Below the pieces are notes generated by a model. It saw only the letters and a program-made list of their open reading frames with translations, was not told where the DNA came from and did not search any database. From NCBI RefSeq assembly GCF_002850255.1, contig NZ_CP022522.1, positions 2,851,125-2,915,124 on the forward strand: 64,000 nucleotides of DNA, written 5' to 3'. Shown in pieces: positions 25,381 through 34,015 of this stretch (position 1 is its first letter; each line of letters begins with the position of its first letter). This DNA comes from Pseudoalteromonas sp. NC201. Lineage in GTDB: Bacteria; Pseudomonadota; Gammaproteobacteria; Enterobacterales; Alteromonadaceae. The position numbers and the translations under genes are program-made.

Positions 25381-27333
25381 CTAAACTAGCTTTTCTTTAA
25401 TTTCTTTCAAATCCACAAGTGTAATTGGCTTTAATAACACTTCATCCACTTGCGACTCAGCCAACTTTTCCGGCTCTGGATCAAAACCACTAGCAATCAC
25501 AATATGCTGATTAGGATCTTGTGCTTTAATTTCTCGAGCAAGCGTAAGCCCGGACTTATCGGGCAGACCTATATCCAGTAAAATCGTGTCAAAGCGCTCA
25601 GAACCAACAAAATGCTGCCAACAAGTTTGCGCGCACTCTGCCGTAACCACATTCACTTGCAGTGAATTAAGTAACAGCTTAAGCAGATTGCGTGTATCTG
25701 CGTCGTCTTCTACCACTAAAAACTGCAATGTGCCGCTAGCTTGCTCTACGTCATTGCTAGAAGCTACCAACTCCCCGCTCAAGTAGTGTGTTAAACATTC
25801 TCCTAACTCAGAGACATTAACAGGTTTGCTCATCATATCGCTAAAGCCTAATGCCATTAACTCCTCTTTTGTGCCTTTTTGAGCTGCTGCTGTCAGTGCG
25901 ACAACAGGTAAGTCAATACCACGCTCTCTGAGTGCAACAATCGTGTCTCGGCCATCCATTCTAGGCATATGCAAGTCCATAAAGACTAAGTCATACTTAT
26001 CAGGGTTATCCTTTAGCATCGCAAGCGCTTCAATACCATCACCCGCAATTTCAGCGGTTGCGCCAGTTTGACCAATCAAGGTACGCATTAACATTTGGAT
26101 CTCACTGATATCTTCAACGATAAGGATATGCCCTTTCAAATCAGATGGAAGCGAGTTATTAGCCGCGTTGTGGGTCTTATCAAGCATTAATGGCGCCAGA
26201 GTCATTTCATCGATAGTATCAAGGTCAATACTAAAGCCAAATTCACTCCCCTCTCCCAAAGTCGACTCAACCGCCAGCTCCCCCCCCATCAATTTAATGA
26301 GTGCCGAGCTAATAGCCAAACCAAGACCTGCACCTTCGTCTGTACGAGTCGTAACATTTTGTACTTGTTCAAAAGGTTTAAATATACGTTTTAACTTCTC
26401 GCAAGGAATACCAATACCCGTGTCAATCACCTTGAATTCAAGTTTTGCATCCGCTTGTAGTGTTATCTCAACCTTCACAAAACCGGAGCTTGTGAACTTA
26501 ATCGCATTATAAATAATGTTGATAAGTACCTGCTTCAACCGCGTCTTATCTACTTTTACATCCTGCGGCAATGGCGTTTTAGCCTCGATACTAAAACTCA
26601 AGCCTTTCTTAGCTGCGGCCATTTTAAACAAACTATACAAATCACTTAAAAAGCTACTCAAACACGTGTTTTGTTTATTGAGCTGTAACCGATTTTCATT
26701 TAGCTTGGATAGGTCAAGCACATCGTTTAACAGGTTAAGTAAGTGCTCACTATTATTATTGATAATAGAAAGCTCAGGCTTAACATTCTGCAATTCTTCC
26801 CGAGATAGGAGGAGATTAGTGTAACCTAAGATAGAAGTTAAGGGTGTTCTCAACTCATGGCTTAAATGGGCCAAAAAGCGGTCTTTTGCTCGACTATCAG
26901 ACTCTACACGCAATCGCTCTAGGCGCTCACGTTCAAGCTCTTTGCGTGCCAAAGCGTAGCGAATGGAACGAATAAATCGTGCGCTACTGATCTCTGACTT
27001 AAGTACAAAGTCTTCAGCACCAGCTTTTAGGGCTTCGTTATCTAACACTTCGTCTGATTGCCCCGTCAGCATGATTATCGGTGTATGGACCTGTCTTGCT
27101 CGCGCTTCTTTTAACACGCTCAAACCGGTTTGTGGGCCTAATTGATAATCCAATAAGCAGAGATCGAAGCCATTGCTCTCAAGTGCTTCTAGCGCTTGAT
27201 GGTATTGGCTTTGCCAAACGAGATTAAATTTAAAGTTAGGAATAGACTGTAAATAATCTAAGGTTAAAATATAATCGTCTTCGTCATCTTCAATGAGTAG
27301 CACATTGACTTCACTGACCGACTCCTTTGTCAT
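25381..27333 (-). CDS. Hybrid histidine kinase: REC-HisKA-HATPase-REC-REC
   Basis: This is a 650-residue soluble kinase with three receiver domains. REC1 (about 8-125) has LLIEDDEDD and LLDYQLGPQTG. HisKA has FLAHLSHELRTPL (His near 159). The ATPase domain has INIIYNAIKF (near 274), DTGIGIP and GAGLGLAIS. REC2 (about 400-515) has ILIVEDISE, FMDLHMPRMDG and SKPV. REC3 (about 535-650) has FLVVEDDADTRN, LLDIGLPDKSG and LKPI. There is no membrane or PAS sensor, so the input must come through REC1 phosphorylation. ATG 27333 has a GGAGG site 5 bases upstream; the frame is open to 27435. It is the last gene of the signalling operon. Confidence 0.95.
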   Translation of the reverse strand: MTKESVSEVNVLLIEDDEDDYILTLDYLQSIPNFKFNLVWQSQYHQALEALESNGFDLCLLDYQLGPQTGLSVLKEARARQVHTPIIMLTGQSDEVLDNEALKAGAEDFVLKSEISSARFIRSIRYALARKELERERLERLRVESDSRAKDRFLAHLSHELRTPLTSILGYTNLLLSREELQNVKPELSIINNNSEHLLNLLNDVLDLSKLNENRLQLNKQNTCLSSFLSDLYSLFKMAAAKKGLSFSIEAKTPLPQDVKVDKTRLKQVLINIIYNAIKFTSSGFVKVEITLQADAKLEFKVIDTGIGIPCEKLKRIFKPFEQVQNVTTRTDEGAGLGLAISSALIKLMGGELAVESTLGEGSEFGFSIDLDTIDEMTLAPLMLDKTHNAANNSLPSDLKGHILIVEDISEIQMLMRTLIGQTGATAEIAGDGIEALAMLKDNPDKYDLVFMDLHMPRMDGRDTIVALRERGIDLPVVALTAAAQKGTKEELMALGFSDMMSKPVNVSELGECLTHYLSGELVASSNDVEQASGTLQFLVVEDDADTRNLLKLLLNSLQVNVVTAECAQTCWQHFVGSERFDTILLDIGLPDKSGLTLAREIKAQDPNQHIVIASGFDPEPEKLAESQVDEVLLKPITLVDLKEIKEKLV

Positions 27334-27446
27334 ACTGGCCTCCACAAATGAAGTGATACTAATTCGTTTAGGTCGCCACGTTATGTTGATACAGATATAG
27401 GGCGACTTGGGGTGAGGTAGCGCTTGCTTGCACAAGCGCGATAGGA

Positions 27447-27896
27447 TTAGTTTGGCAACTCTACTATTTCAATCCAGTACTTGCCTAAATGTTTCATCAA
27501 ATCAACTAAACCATCAAAATCAACAGGTTTAGTAATATAAGATGCAGCGCCTGAGTCATACCCTCTCAATTTGTCCTCTTCTTCCTTTGAGGTCGTTAAA
27601 ATCACCACAGGAATAGAACGTAGTATCGGGTCTTTTTTGATTTCTTGTAGTGCTTCTCTACCATCCATTCTTGGCATATTCAGGTCAAGTAAAATAAGGT
27701 TAGGTCTTGGGTACTGTTGCTTATCAGTAAACTGGCCCTCATTTCTCAAGTATTCCAAAAGCTCAACCCCGTCTTTAACAAACTGAAACGCATTGAGTAC
27801 TCGGCTCTCTTCTAGAGCATCTTGAGCCAATAAACGATCATCTTCGTCATCATCCGCCATCAAAATATGGATCGGCTGAGTTTTCTTATAGTTCAT
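27447..27896 (-). CDS. Single-domain response regulator (Rcp1-like)
   Basis: This is a 149-residue protein consisting of one receiver domain. HILMADDDEDDRLL gives the acidic cluster, LILLDLNMPRMDGREAL the phospho-acceptor Asp (near 70), VVILTTSKEEED the Thr, and SYITKPVDF the Lys. This is the Rcp1/CheY-like type that usually works with a cognate phytochrome- or CHASE3-kinase, here the preceding gene, whose end it overlaps by 11 bases. It has no output domain, so it should pass phosphate on or bind a partner, for example the downstream hybrid kinase. Confidence 0.95.
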   Translation of the reverse strand: MNYKKTQPIHILMADDDEDDRLLAQDALEESRVLNAFQFVKDGVELLEYLRNEGQFTDKQQYPRPNLILLDLNMPRMDGREALQEIKKDPILRSIPVVILTTSKEEEDKLRGYDSGAASYITKPVDFDGLVDLMKHLGKYWIEIVELPN

Positions 27897-29370
27897 TCTT
27901 CAATTCCTGAATAATTGGTGTTGGTTCAGCGAGTAGTGTTATCGTGAATTTAGCACCTTTACCATCTTCACTGGTCGCTGAAATCGTTCCGCCGTGTCGC
28001 TCAACAATACGTCTACACACGGTTAAACCAATGCCAGTACCAGCATATTTTTTTCTGTCATGCAGTCGTTGAAAAGGCGAGAATATTTTCTCAGCGTATT
28101 CAACGTCAAAGCCAACGCCATTATCTTCCACTACAAAGGTATAGGCATCTTGACTCATCAATTGACTGTTTTCAACCGCGATTGTAATAATCGGATTGCG
28201 CCCTTCTACTCTGAATTTAATTGCATTGGAAAGTAGATTTAAAAACAACTGATGTATTTGACTGGCATCACATTTTATTGTCGGTAACACATCCGAGTTT
28301 ACGCTCGCTCTACTGTCATGAACTGCTATTTCTAAATCATCCAACACAAACTGTAAAACTTGATTAAGATCCTGATCTTCAAAAGGCTTTGCTCTGGTGG
28401 TAACTCGGGATAACTCAAGCAAGTCAGTGATAAGCGTTGACATCCGTTGCGCGGCGCTCGTCATTCGAGCCAGATAATCTCTGCCCTTATCATCAAGGTG
28501 TTCGCCATAATTCTTTTCGATGCGATCGCCAAAAGCACGGATCTTTCTCAGCGGCTCTTGCAGATCGTGAGAGGCAACAAATGCAAAGTCTTCTAGCTCA
28601 CGGTTACTACGGTTTAACTCTTCAGCATAATGTTCTAACGCTTCGGTACGCGCTTGTACCTTTTCTTCCAGGTGATCGTTCGCTTTTTCTAACTCATTCT
28701 TTGCTTTCTTTGCGCTGCGTAGATTGACAACTAAAAGTACCAAAATGGCAAAAATCATCACGGCGCTCAGCAAAGTAAATACAACGATATTCATTTGTGC
28801 TTCTTTGCGGACGCGTTTTAACTGATTAAGCTGAATGGTTCGAATATCCACTTCTGCGGCCATGATTTGAGTAAACTCTTCTCGTAGGTCGCCACCAGAG
28901 TCCGCAGCTCGGTCAAGTAATAAGTTTTCATTACCTGTATCGGTGTTACGCGCAACGATTACCGTACTTTGTAAAGTTTTAAATCGCGCTTTTACACCTT
29001 CAACATAACGATTGATTTTTTGCTGCTGTACTTCACTTTCAGAGTGATTACGATCAACCCTAGATAGACTTTCATCAAGGTTTTGCAACGCCTTTCTAAA
29101 AGGTGCCAAATCGCTTTCTTTATTTGAGATTAAAAATGCTCGTTGTCCAGCCTCTGCATTTAGCATCGCAATATGCAGCCTGTCCAATGACATCATCACT
29201 TCGCTGGTGTTACGGATACTCTCTTGAACTTGGTTTAATTCTTTAACATTGTTAAAACCGATTAGGGCATTGGACGCGACAAGGCCAACGCTCACAACCA
29301 CCGCAAACCAAATAAAATTAAGCTTACTACTCAAATTCATAAAGTAATTCGACTTTGTTTCATTGTTCAC
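27886..29370 (-). CDS. CHASE3-domain sensor histidine kinase
   Basis: This is a 494-residue membrane kinase. TM1 lies about 17-37, a CHASE3 extracytoplasmic helical sensor about 40-185 (it contains LNAEAGQRAFLIS, the family signature) and TM2 about 192-215. A coiled coil (about 220-260) leads to HisKA with FVASHDLQEPLRKI (His near 265). The ATPase domain has LLSNAIKF, VEDNGVGF and GTGIGLTVCRRIV. It starts with GTG overlapping the stop of the upstream 71-residue gene as GTGA, with AAGGAA seven bases before. It overlaps the downstream receiver gene, so the phosphorelay proteins are made from coupled frames. Confidence 0.95.
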   Translation of the reverse strand: MNNETKSNYFMNLSSKLNFIWFAVVVSVGLVASNALIGFNNVKELNQVQESIRNTSEVMMSLDRLHIAMLNAEAGQRAFLISNKESDLAPFRKALQNLDESLSRVDRNHSESEVQQQKINRYVEGVKARFKTLQSTVIVARNTDTGNENLLLDRAADSGGDLREEFTQIMAAEVDIRTIQLNQLKRVRKEAQMNIVVFTLLSAVMIFAILVLLVVNLRSAKKAKNELEKANDHLEEKVQARTEALEHYAEELNRSNRELEDFAFVASHDLQEPLRKIRAFGDRIEKNYGEHLDDKGRDYLARMTSAAQRMSTLITDLLELSRVTTRAKPFEDQDLNQVLQFVLDDLEIAVHDSRASVNSDVLPTIKCDASQIHQLFLNLLSNAIKFRVEGRNPIITIAVENSQLMSQDAYTFVVEDNGVGFDVEYAEKIFSPFQRLHDRKKYAGTGIGLTVCRRIVERHGGTISATSEDGKGAKFTITLLAEPTPIIQELKNEL

Positions 29371-29582
29371 TCATCATTTCCTTGCTCCACCAGCGTTTGT
29401 AACAACTCGCTGCACTCTTTGGTTGCCTTAATAATCGTATTCGCTATCTCGATCACCTGTTGCTGAGAACCAGGCTGTTCAGCAATAAGCTTAATCAACT
29501 CTGAGTTCATTGAAATTTGATTCAAAGGTTTGCGTGCATCGTGTACTAGCTTCGCGAGCTCACCTTGATCATGTTGTGTCAT
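29367..29582 (-). CDS. 71-residue protein with a lone histidine-kinase phospho-acceptor-like helix
   Basis: The protein reads like an isolated DHp (HisKA-type) segment. LAKLVHDARKPLNQISMNSE at residues 9-28 closely matches the H-box HDxRxPLN of kinases, with His14 as the candidate phosphate site. A second helix follows with no ATPase domain, no receiver and no membrane segment. It is too small to be a kinase and could be a phosphotransfer protein, a dimerisation partner or an inhibitor of the neighbouring kinases. It is fourth from the last of six genes, tightly coupled to the CHASE3 kinase (GTGA overlap). Real gene status is supported by AGGA before the ATG and by this coupling. Confidence 0.75.
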   Translation of the reverse strand: MTQHDQGELAKLVHDARKPLNQISMNSELIKLIAEQPGSQQQVIEIANTIIKATKECSELLQTLVEQGNDE

Positions 29583-29597
29583 TGTTCCTCCCCGAAA

Positions 29598-31001
29598 TTA
29601 TGACTGTGTTTCTCCCTCATAGGCGTTTAAACGGTTGTAGAGCGTTTTTGTACTGATCCCAAGCATTCGCGCGGCCAGCGTCTTATTACCTTCTACTGAT
29701 TCTAACGTTTGATAGATCAATTCTCTTTCTACTTCTTCAATCGTTTTACCAGGCTTCATTTCAGGCGTTGGTACTTGAATCGCATTTGCTCTGCTTGAAG
29801 TCCCCACCTGTGGTGGAATTGGAGTACGATTAAGCTGCGCATGCTCCATCATACGTTTAGCCTGTGCGAATGGTGAAGCGAAGTTCGCATCAAATACTAA
29901 GCTATGGTCATCGTGATCTGCCATAATATAGGCACGATGAATTGTGTGCTTGAGTTCACGCACGTTACCAGGCCAGTCATATTCAACCAAACGGCTCATA
30001 TCCGCCGCCTTGATCACATATTGGCTATTACCTTTTTTATTCAAGCCTTGGAGAAAATGCTCGGCAAGCAATGGAATGTCTTCTTTTCTCTCTCTCAGCG
30101 GTGGAATATGGATTGGAAATACCGCCAATCGGAAATAAATGTCTTCTCGCAGTACATCATTGGTAGCAATATCTTCAACGCTACGGTTAGTCGCTGATAT
30201 TACCCGACAGTTTACTTTTATCGGCTTTGTGCCACCGACCCGTGTCACCGTATGCGTTTCAAGTACACGTAACAAGTTTGGCTGTTGCTCTATTGGCATT
30301 TCGGTTAATTCATCTAAAAACAAAGTGCCATTTTCTGCTTGTTCAAATACTCCAACTTTTTGAGCATTTGCTCCCGTAAACGCGCCTTTTTCGTGACCGA
30401 ATAGTTCGCTACCGATCAAGTCTTTCGGAATTGCACCACAGTTTACGTTAACCAAGTCCCCTGTCACTGTGCTGGCATTGTGAATTGCGCGGGCAAACAT
30501 TTCTTTACCTACACCGCTTTCCCCCATCAACATCACATTAGCATCAGTACCCGCAACGCGCTCTATCATCTTATATAGATGTTTCATTTTGGCAGACTCG
30601 CCCAGCAACACACCAAAATGTGCTTGACTCTCGGTTCGCTTGGCTTTGTTCTTAGAAGGGCTTAATGCGTTTCTAAAATCGTCTGCATCAACTGGTTTAG
30701 TGAGATAATTTAACCCATCATGACAAAGCTGCGACAATGCTGATTTTACTGATGGATGTCCCGTAACCATAGTTATTGGTGTACGGATCCCTGCAGCTCT
30801 GATTTCATCAACTAAATGTAAACCACTGCCATCTGGCAGCATAAAATCAAGAAAGATATGATCAAAACTTTGTGTTTCTAGCCATTGTCTGGCCGACGCT
30901 AAGTCATTCGCTAAACACGCGTCATGGCCTAAGTATTCGACAATGCGACAGGCCAGCTCTGCAAAATCATGATCATCATCTACTAATAAAACGGTTTTCA
31001 A
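29598..31001 (-). CDS. Sigma-54-dependent response regulator (NtrC family)
   Basis: This is a 467-residue transcription activator. The receiver (about 1-120) has TVLLVDDDHDFAEL and IFLDFMLPDGSG. The AAA+ domain (about 135-365) has the Walker A GESGVGKE (near 157), GHEKGAFTGANAQ with the sigma-54-contacting GAFTGA loop, and Walker B LFLDEL. A Fis-type helix-turn-helix ends the protein (GNKTLAARMLGISTKTLYNR). The frame has no ATG near the receiver. The best start is TTG at 31001, seven bases after AGAGGG, directly before KTVLLVDDD. Upstream TTG 31076 would add 25 non-conserved residues. It probably drives the sigma-54 promoters at 21.3-24.3 kb, which is inference. Confidence 0.93.
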   Translation of the reverse strand: MKTVLLVDDDHDFAELACRIVEYLGHDACLANDLASARQWLETQSFDHIFLDFMLPDGSGLHLVDEIRAAGIRTPITMVTGHPSVKSALSQLCHDGLNYLTKPVDADDFRNALSPSKNKAKRTESQAHFGVLLGESAKMKHLYKMIERVAGTDANVMLMGESGVGKEMFARAIHNASTVTGDLVNVNCGAIPKDLIGSELFGHEKGAFTGANAQKVGVFEQAENGTLFLDELTEMPIEQQPNLLRVLETHTVTRVGGTKPIKVNCRVISATNRSVEDIATNDVLREDIYFRLAVFPIHIPPLRERKEDIPLLAEHFLQGLNKKGNSQYVIKAADMSRLVEYDWPGNVRELKHTIHRAYIMADHDDHSLVFDANFASPFAQAKRMMEHAQLNRTPIPPQVGTSSRANAIQVPTPEMKPGKTIEEVERELIYQTLESVEGNKTLAARMLGISTKTLYNRLNAYEGETQS

Positions 31002-31081
31002 TTGAGTCCCTCTCTCAATACTCCAATAGTGTTTCCACTTTTGATTTTTATCTCGCACACTAATGAATGGCCGCAAAATAC

Positions 31082-32692
31082 CTAATTCGGAACCATTACG
31101 TTCAGCGCGTGTTTCTGGATCACTATCTCAATACTTTTTGCACTAAGCACTTCACCATCTAGTGCAAAGTGTTGTTCTTGTTCAAATTCTATGTTTATCT
31201 TTTCGCACTGCTCGGTGCGAATATTAGAAGGTTTGCCGTCCAATTTAGGTAAAATAAGTTCGGCTACCGTAAGATTCTGCGCACCATCCGGCTCAACCGG
31301 TAAAATCGTAATATCTAGTTTGCCATCGTCATAGATTGGCTCTCCATGACCTTGAGCAAGAATTGTGGTTTTTGGTGCTGCATTCGCTACAACCAGACTA
31401 ACACATTCTATTTGAGATTGCTCAGCGCCATCAAAGCTCACTTTAAAATTAAGAGGCTTATTCTCACTTACCGCCTGCCAAAGGCCTCGAATATAGGCTA
31501 ATTGCCCCGAGTTATTCTTTTCTTCACGCCCAGCCTTTTCGATCATTTCCTGACCAAAGCCAACGGCTGCTGCTAAAAGCGCGGTGCGGCCATTACAGTT
31601 CATTATATCAATAGGCTTAGTTTTACCCGCTAAAATTGCTTCACAGGCACGGTTAATGGGATCTATTTTGGACAGTGAACCAAGTAACACGGTCGCTAAG
31701 GAATTGGCAGTACCTAAAGGCAATATACCAAACTGTACATCACTTTGATGAACACCATGAGCAACACTTGCTAATGTGCCATCACCACCTCCTGCGATGA
31801 TGATATTTGGCTGTTTATCAGACATGATTTGTTTAGCCAAAGCCGCGACATCTGTCTCTTTCTCTGTAAAGTGAATGGATAAGTTATATTTTTCCGTCAG
31901 CATACCCACAATGTCGTTTTCATAGGTAAACCATTTACCCGATCCTGATACAGGGTTAATGACTAATGCCGCCTGCTCACTATGGGTAAAATTTTGACTG
32001 TGATGTAGCTTTGTCAGCCCTTTTAGCTGATGCTTGTTTAACCTTGCTGTTTCACGGCGGTTTTGAATTTTTTCAAGTGCTTCACGGACGGTATAATCGG
32101 GGTTGGTTGCAAGTAAATAAGCAGTACAAAAGAACACTGAGCGTCCTCGACCTAACGCACAATGCACCACAACCTTTCGCTTTAATTCGTGCTGCGCCGC
32201 TATCCATGCCATGCCATGCGCTAACTGCTCTGAGGTAGGCGCTTGATGATCTAACACTGGAATATTGAGGTAGTGTAAGCCTTGCTGTTCTGCTGACCAG
32301 TTTAACCCATCAAACTCCGCAGTTACGTCTAAAATGGCTTCAATCCCTTCCGCCTTAAGCATATCCACATCGCTTGGAAATAACCGACAAGCAACAAATA
32401 AATCATCGGTAAGCGGCTGAAATGCATCAACAACATCTCTACCTCTTTCAATTGCATTGTATAAATGTACACAGCCTAAATAAGGCCAAAATAGCCAAGT
32501 TATATACCAAGGAATTTTGCCTGTACCGTGCTTTCTAAATATGTGCGGATAGTTGGTTGCATAAGCAAAAGTAACTAAAGAAATAGAGACGGTAAACCAC
32601 GCAAGCGGCAACATTAGCCAAGATCCAATACTGTGGATCGTGAGTGCGGCTAAACAGAGACTTGCAAACAGGTAGTACTTGAGCATTTTCAT
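31082..32692 (-). CDS. Fusion of dual-specificity phosphatase and diacylglycerol-kinase-like lipid kinase
   Basis: The 536-residue protein has two N-terminal membrane segments (about 5-45), a further hydrophobic stretch near 60-80, then a tyrosine/dual-specificity phosphatase domain (about 90-230). The phosphatase loop is VVHCALGRGRS, a complete HCX5R motif. A diacylglycerol/sphingosine-kinase catalytic domain follows (about 240-530), with LVINPVSGSGK, IIIAGGGDGTLASV, GILPLGTANSLA and LDGEVL. Both halves look intact. Lipid kinase plus phosphatase suggests phospholipid or phosphoinositide-like signalling at the membrane; substrates are unknown. It has a GGAAAGG site and lies 80 bases upstream of the sigma-54 regulator, so it may head that operon. 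Confidence 0.92.
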   Translation of the reverse strand: MKMLKYYLFASLCLAALTIHSIGSWLMLPLAWFTVSISLVTFAYATNYPHIFRKHGTGKIPWYITWLFWPYLGCVHLYNAIERGRDVVDAFQPLTDDLFVACRLFPSDVDMLKAEGIEAILDVTAEFDGLNWSAEQQGLHYLNIPVLDHQAPTSEQLAHGMAWIAAQHELKRKVVVHCALGRGRSVFFCTAYLLATNPDYTVREALEKIQNRRETARLNKHQLKGLTKLHHSQNFTHSEQAALVINPVSGSGKWFTYENDIVGMLTEKYNLSIHFTEKETDVAALAKQIMSDKQPNIIIAGGGDGTLASVAHGVHQSDVQFGILPLGTANSLATVLLGSLSKIDPINRACEAILAGKTKPIDIMNCNGRTALLAAAVGFGQEMIEKAGREEKNNSGQLAYIRGLWQAVSENKPLNFKVSFDGAEQSQIECVSLVVANAAPKTTILAQGHGEPIYDDGKLDITILPVEPDGAQNLTVAELILPKLDGKPSNIRTEQCEKINIEFEQEQHFALDGEVLSAKSIEIVIQKHALNVMVPN

Positions 32693-33052
32693 TGCCTTTC
32701 CTTAATTATTTTTGTCGCCTACGGCTTTTTATTATCGCCTTATGCGGAACTCTCTTAGGTTTGTACATATGTAACTAAGTATAGGTATGCATTTCTTAAT
32801 CTGCGCTGATTCATCAACTTGTTTATGATAATCATGAAGATACTTAACTATAGCTGAGACTATTCACAAAGAAATAAAAAGTGCGTCTGGGTATTTGTAA
32901 CGACTTATGCAAGCGCTGCTACATAAGTATTCAGCCACCATTAATCCATTAAAATTTCTAATGTGAAAATCATAAAATTTATCAGTTGAATGAAGCATAA
33001 ATGATCACCATAATGGCGATCCTTTAAACGCATTTGGAGAACCAAACAGACA
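32693..33052. other. Intergenic stretch before a small membrane-protein gene
   Basis: No gene, repeat or clear regulator site was recognised in these 360 bases. It contains the divergent promoters of the phosphatase-kinase fusion and of the small membrane protein. Confidence 0.4.
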
Positions 33053-33292
33053 ATGGCAAACGAGCTCGACTGGCTACTTAACTTAATATTACTTACTTTA
33101 GGTTTTGGTGCCTTTTTTATTAACCATAAAATGCTACTAAGAATAGCTGCTGTGTGCGCATGTGGCGTACTTTTTATCTCGTTTAGCCTTGATCTGATGA
33201 ACACCAGTGTAATTTCTAACCTTAGCTTGATTTTGATAAATACTTTTTATCTATTCAAAGTCTATACCTTTGGTCAGCTGGAAGTTCACTAG
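33053..33292 (+). CDS. Small membrane protein of unknown function
   Basis: This is a 79-residue product with three hydrophobic stretches (ELDWLLNLILLTLGFGAFFI, MLLRIAAVCACGVLFISF and ISNLSLILINTFYLF), so it is probably a small integral membrane protein. I do not recognise the family. The ribosome-binding site is weak (GGAG 13 bases upstream), and an opposing frame covers the same DNA, so the gene is plausible but not certain. No operon partner exists. Confidence 0.5.
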   Translation: MANELDWLLNLILLTLGFGAFFINHKMLLRIAAVCACGVLFISFSLDLMNTSVISNLSLILINTFYLFKVYTFGQLEVH

Positions 33293-33314
33293 TTCTTTGC
33301 AGTAACTCGTTCAT

Positions 33315-33342
33315 AGCGACTAGTTCCCAGCGACTAGTTCCC
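33315..33342. repeat. Perfect tandem duplication of a 14-base unit
   Basis: AGCGACTAGTTCCC occurs twice back to back (33315-33328 and 33329-33342) upstream of smrA. Nothing else is known about it. Confidence 0.85.
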
Positions 33343-33400
33343 TATTTCACTTCGGTGCGCTAAAATCATGGCCATCATTGCTTGTTAATGGAGAAGCAGT

Positions 33401-33982
33401 ATGGCCATGACTGATGAAGAGCTATTTTTAGCTTCAATGGGCGACGTCACTCCGCTCGCCCAAGACAAAAAAGCAGAATTACGCCGTCACAAAAACGAAC
33501 CTACTATTTCGCAACTCGCAAAACGCGAGGCCGCCGAGCAAGAACTTGAGTTTGATCCTAATTACTTATCTACAGAGTACGTCGATCTATTAGATCCACA
33601 CGATCTACTCGCCTATAAAAAAAGTGGCGTCCAAGATGGTGTATACAAAAATCTCAGATTAGGTAAATACCAAGTTGATGCTACCTTAGACTTACATGGC
33701 AAACCCTTTCATGATGCCCGTAAAGCCTTGTTTGACTTTGTTACCGATTGCCATGCGAAAAGCATCCGAGTGTTGTTATTAAGACATGGTATCGGTTTAA
33801 ACAGTAAACCCTTTCCCGCTGTATTGAAAAGCTATACAAATAAATGGCTGCAAGAAATGCCGCAAGTGTTGGCATTTCACTCTGCATTAAAATGCCATGG
33901 TGGTAGCGGCTCTACTTACGTACTACTAAGAAAGAGTGAAGAGAAAAAACAAGAGAATAGAGAGCGTCACGCTAAACGCTAA
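33401..33982 (+). CDS. smrA: DNA endonuclease SmrA (Smr domain)
   Basis: SmrA (YdaL in E. coli) is a nuclease with a C-terminal Smr domain. The 193-residue protein matches the E. coli family end to end: TDEELFLASMGDVTPL near the start, VDLLDPHDLLAYKKSGVQDGV in the middle, TLDLHGKPFHDARKAL (the LDLHG motif) and LLLRHGIGLNSK (HGxG). It ends with KCHGGSGSTYVLLRK and an ENRERHAKR tail, also seen in E. coli SmrA. The start at 33401 has GGAG seven bases upstream. It is a single gene, with a terminator shared with the opposing small gene. Confidence 0.93.
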   Translation: MAMTDEELFLASMGDVTPLAQDKKAELRRHKNEPTISQLAKREAAEQELEFDPNYLSTEYVDLLDPHDLLAYKKSGVQDGVYKNLRLGKYQVDATLDLHGKPFHDARKALFDFVTDCHAKSIRVLLLRHGIGLNSKPFPAVLKSYTNKWLQEMPQVLAFHSALKCHGGSGSTYVLLRKSEEKKQENRERHAKR

Positions 33983-34015
33983 AAAACAAAAAGCCGAGTA
34001 AAACTCGGCTTATTT
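33981..34015. terminator. Bidirectional terminator between smrA and the 44-residue gene
   Basis: Arms AGCCGAG (33992-33998) and CTCGGCT (34004-34010). The minus-strand transcript has a long T-rich run after the stem (complement of 33981-33991), and the plus strand has TATTT. Confidence 0.75.

Noticed and set aside
32941..33204. 87-residue minus-strand ORF opposite the small membrane protein at 33053-33292
   Set aside because: Poor ribosome-binding context and composition like a shadow; the plus-strand frame has the coherent hydrophobic pattern.
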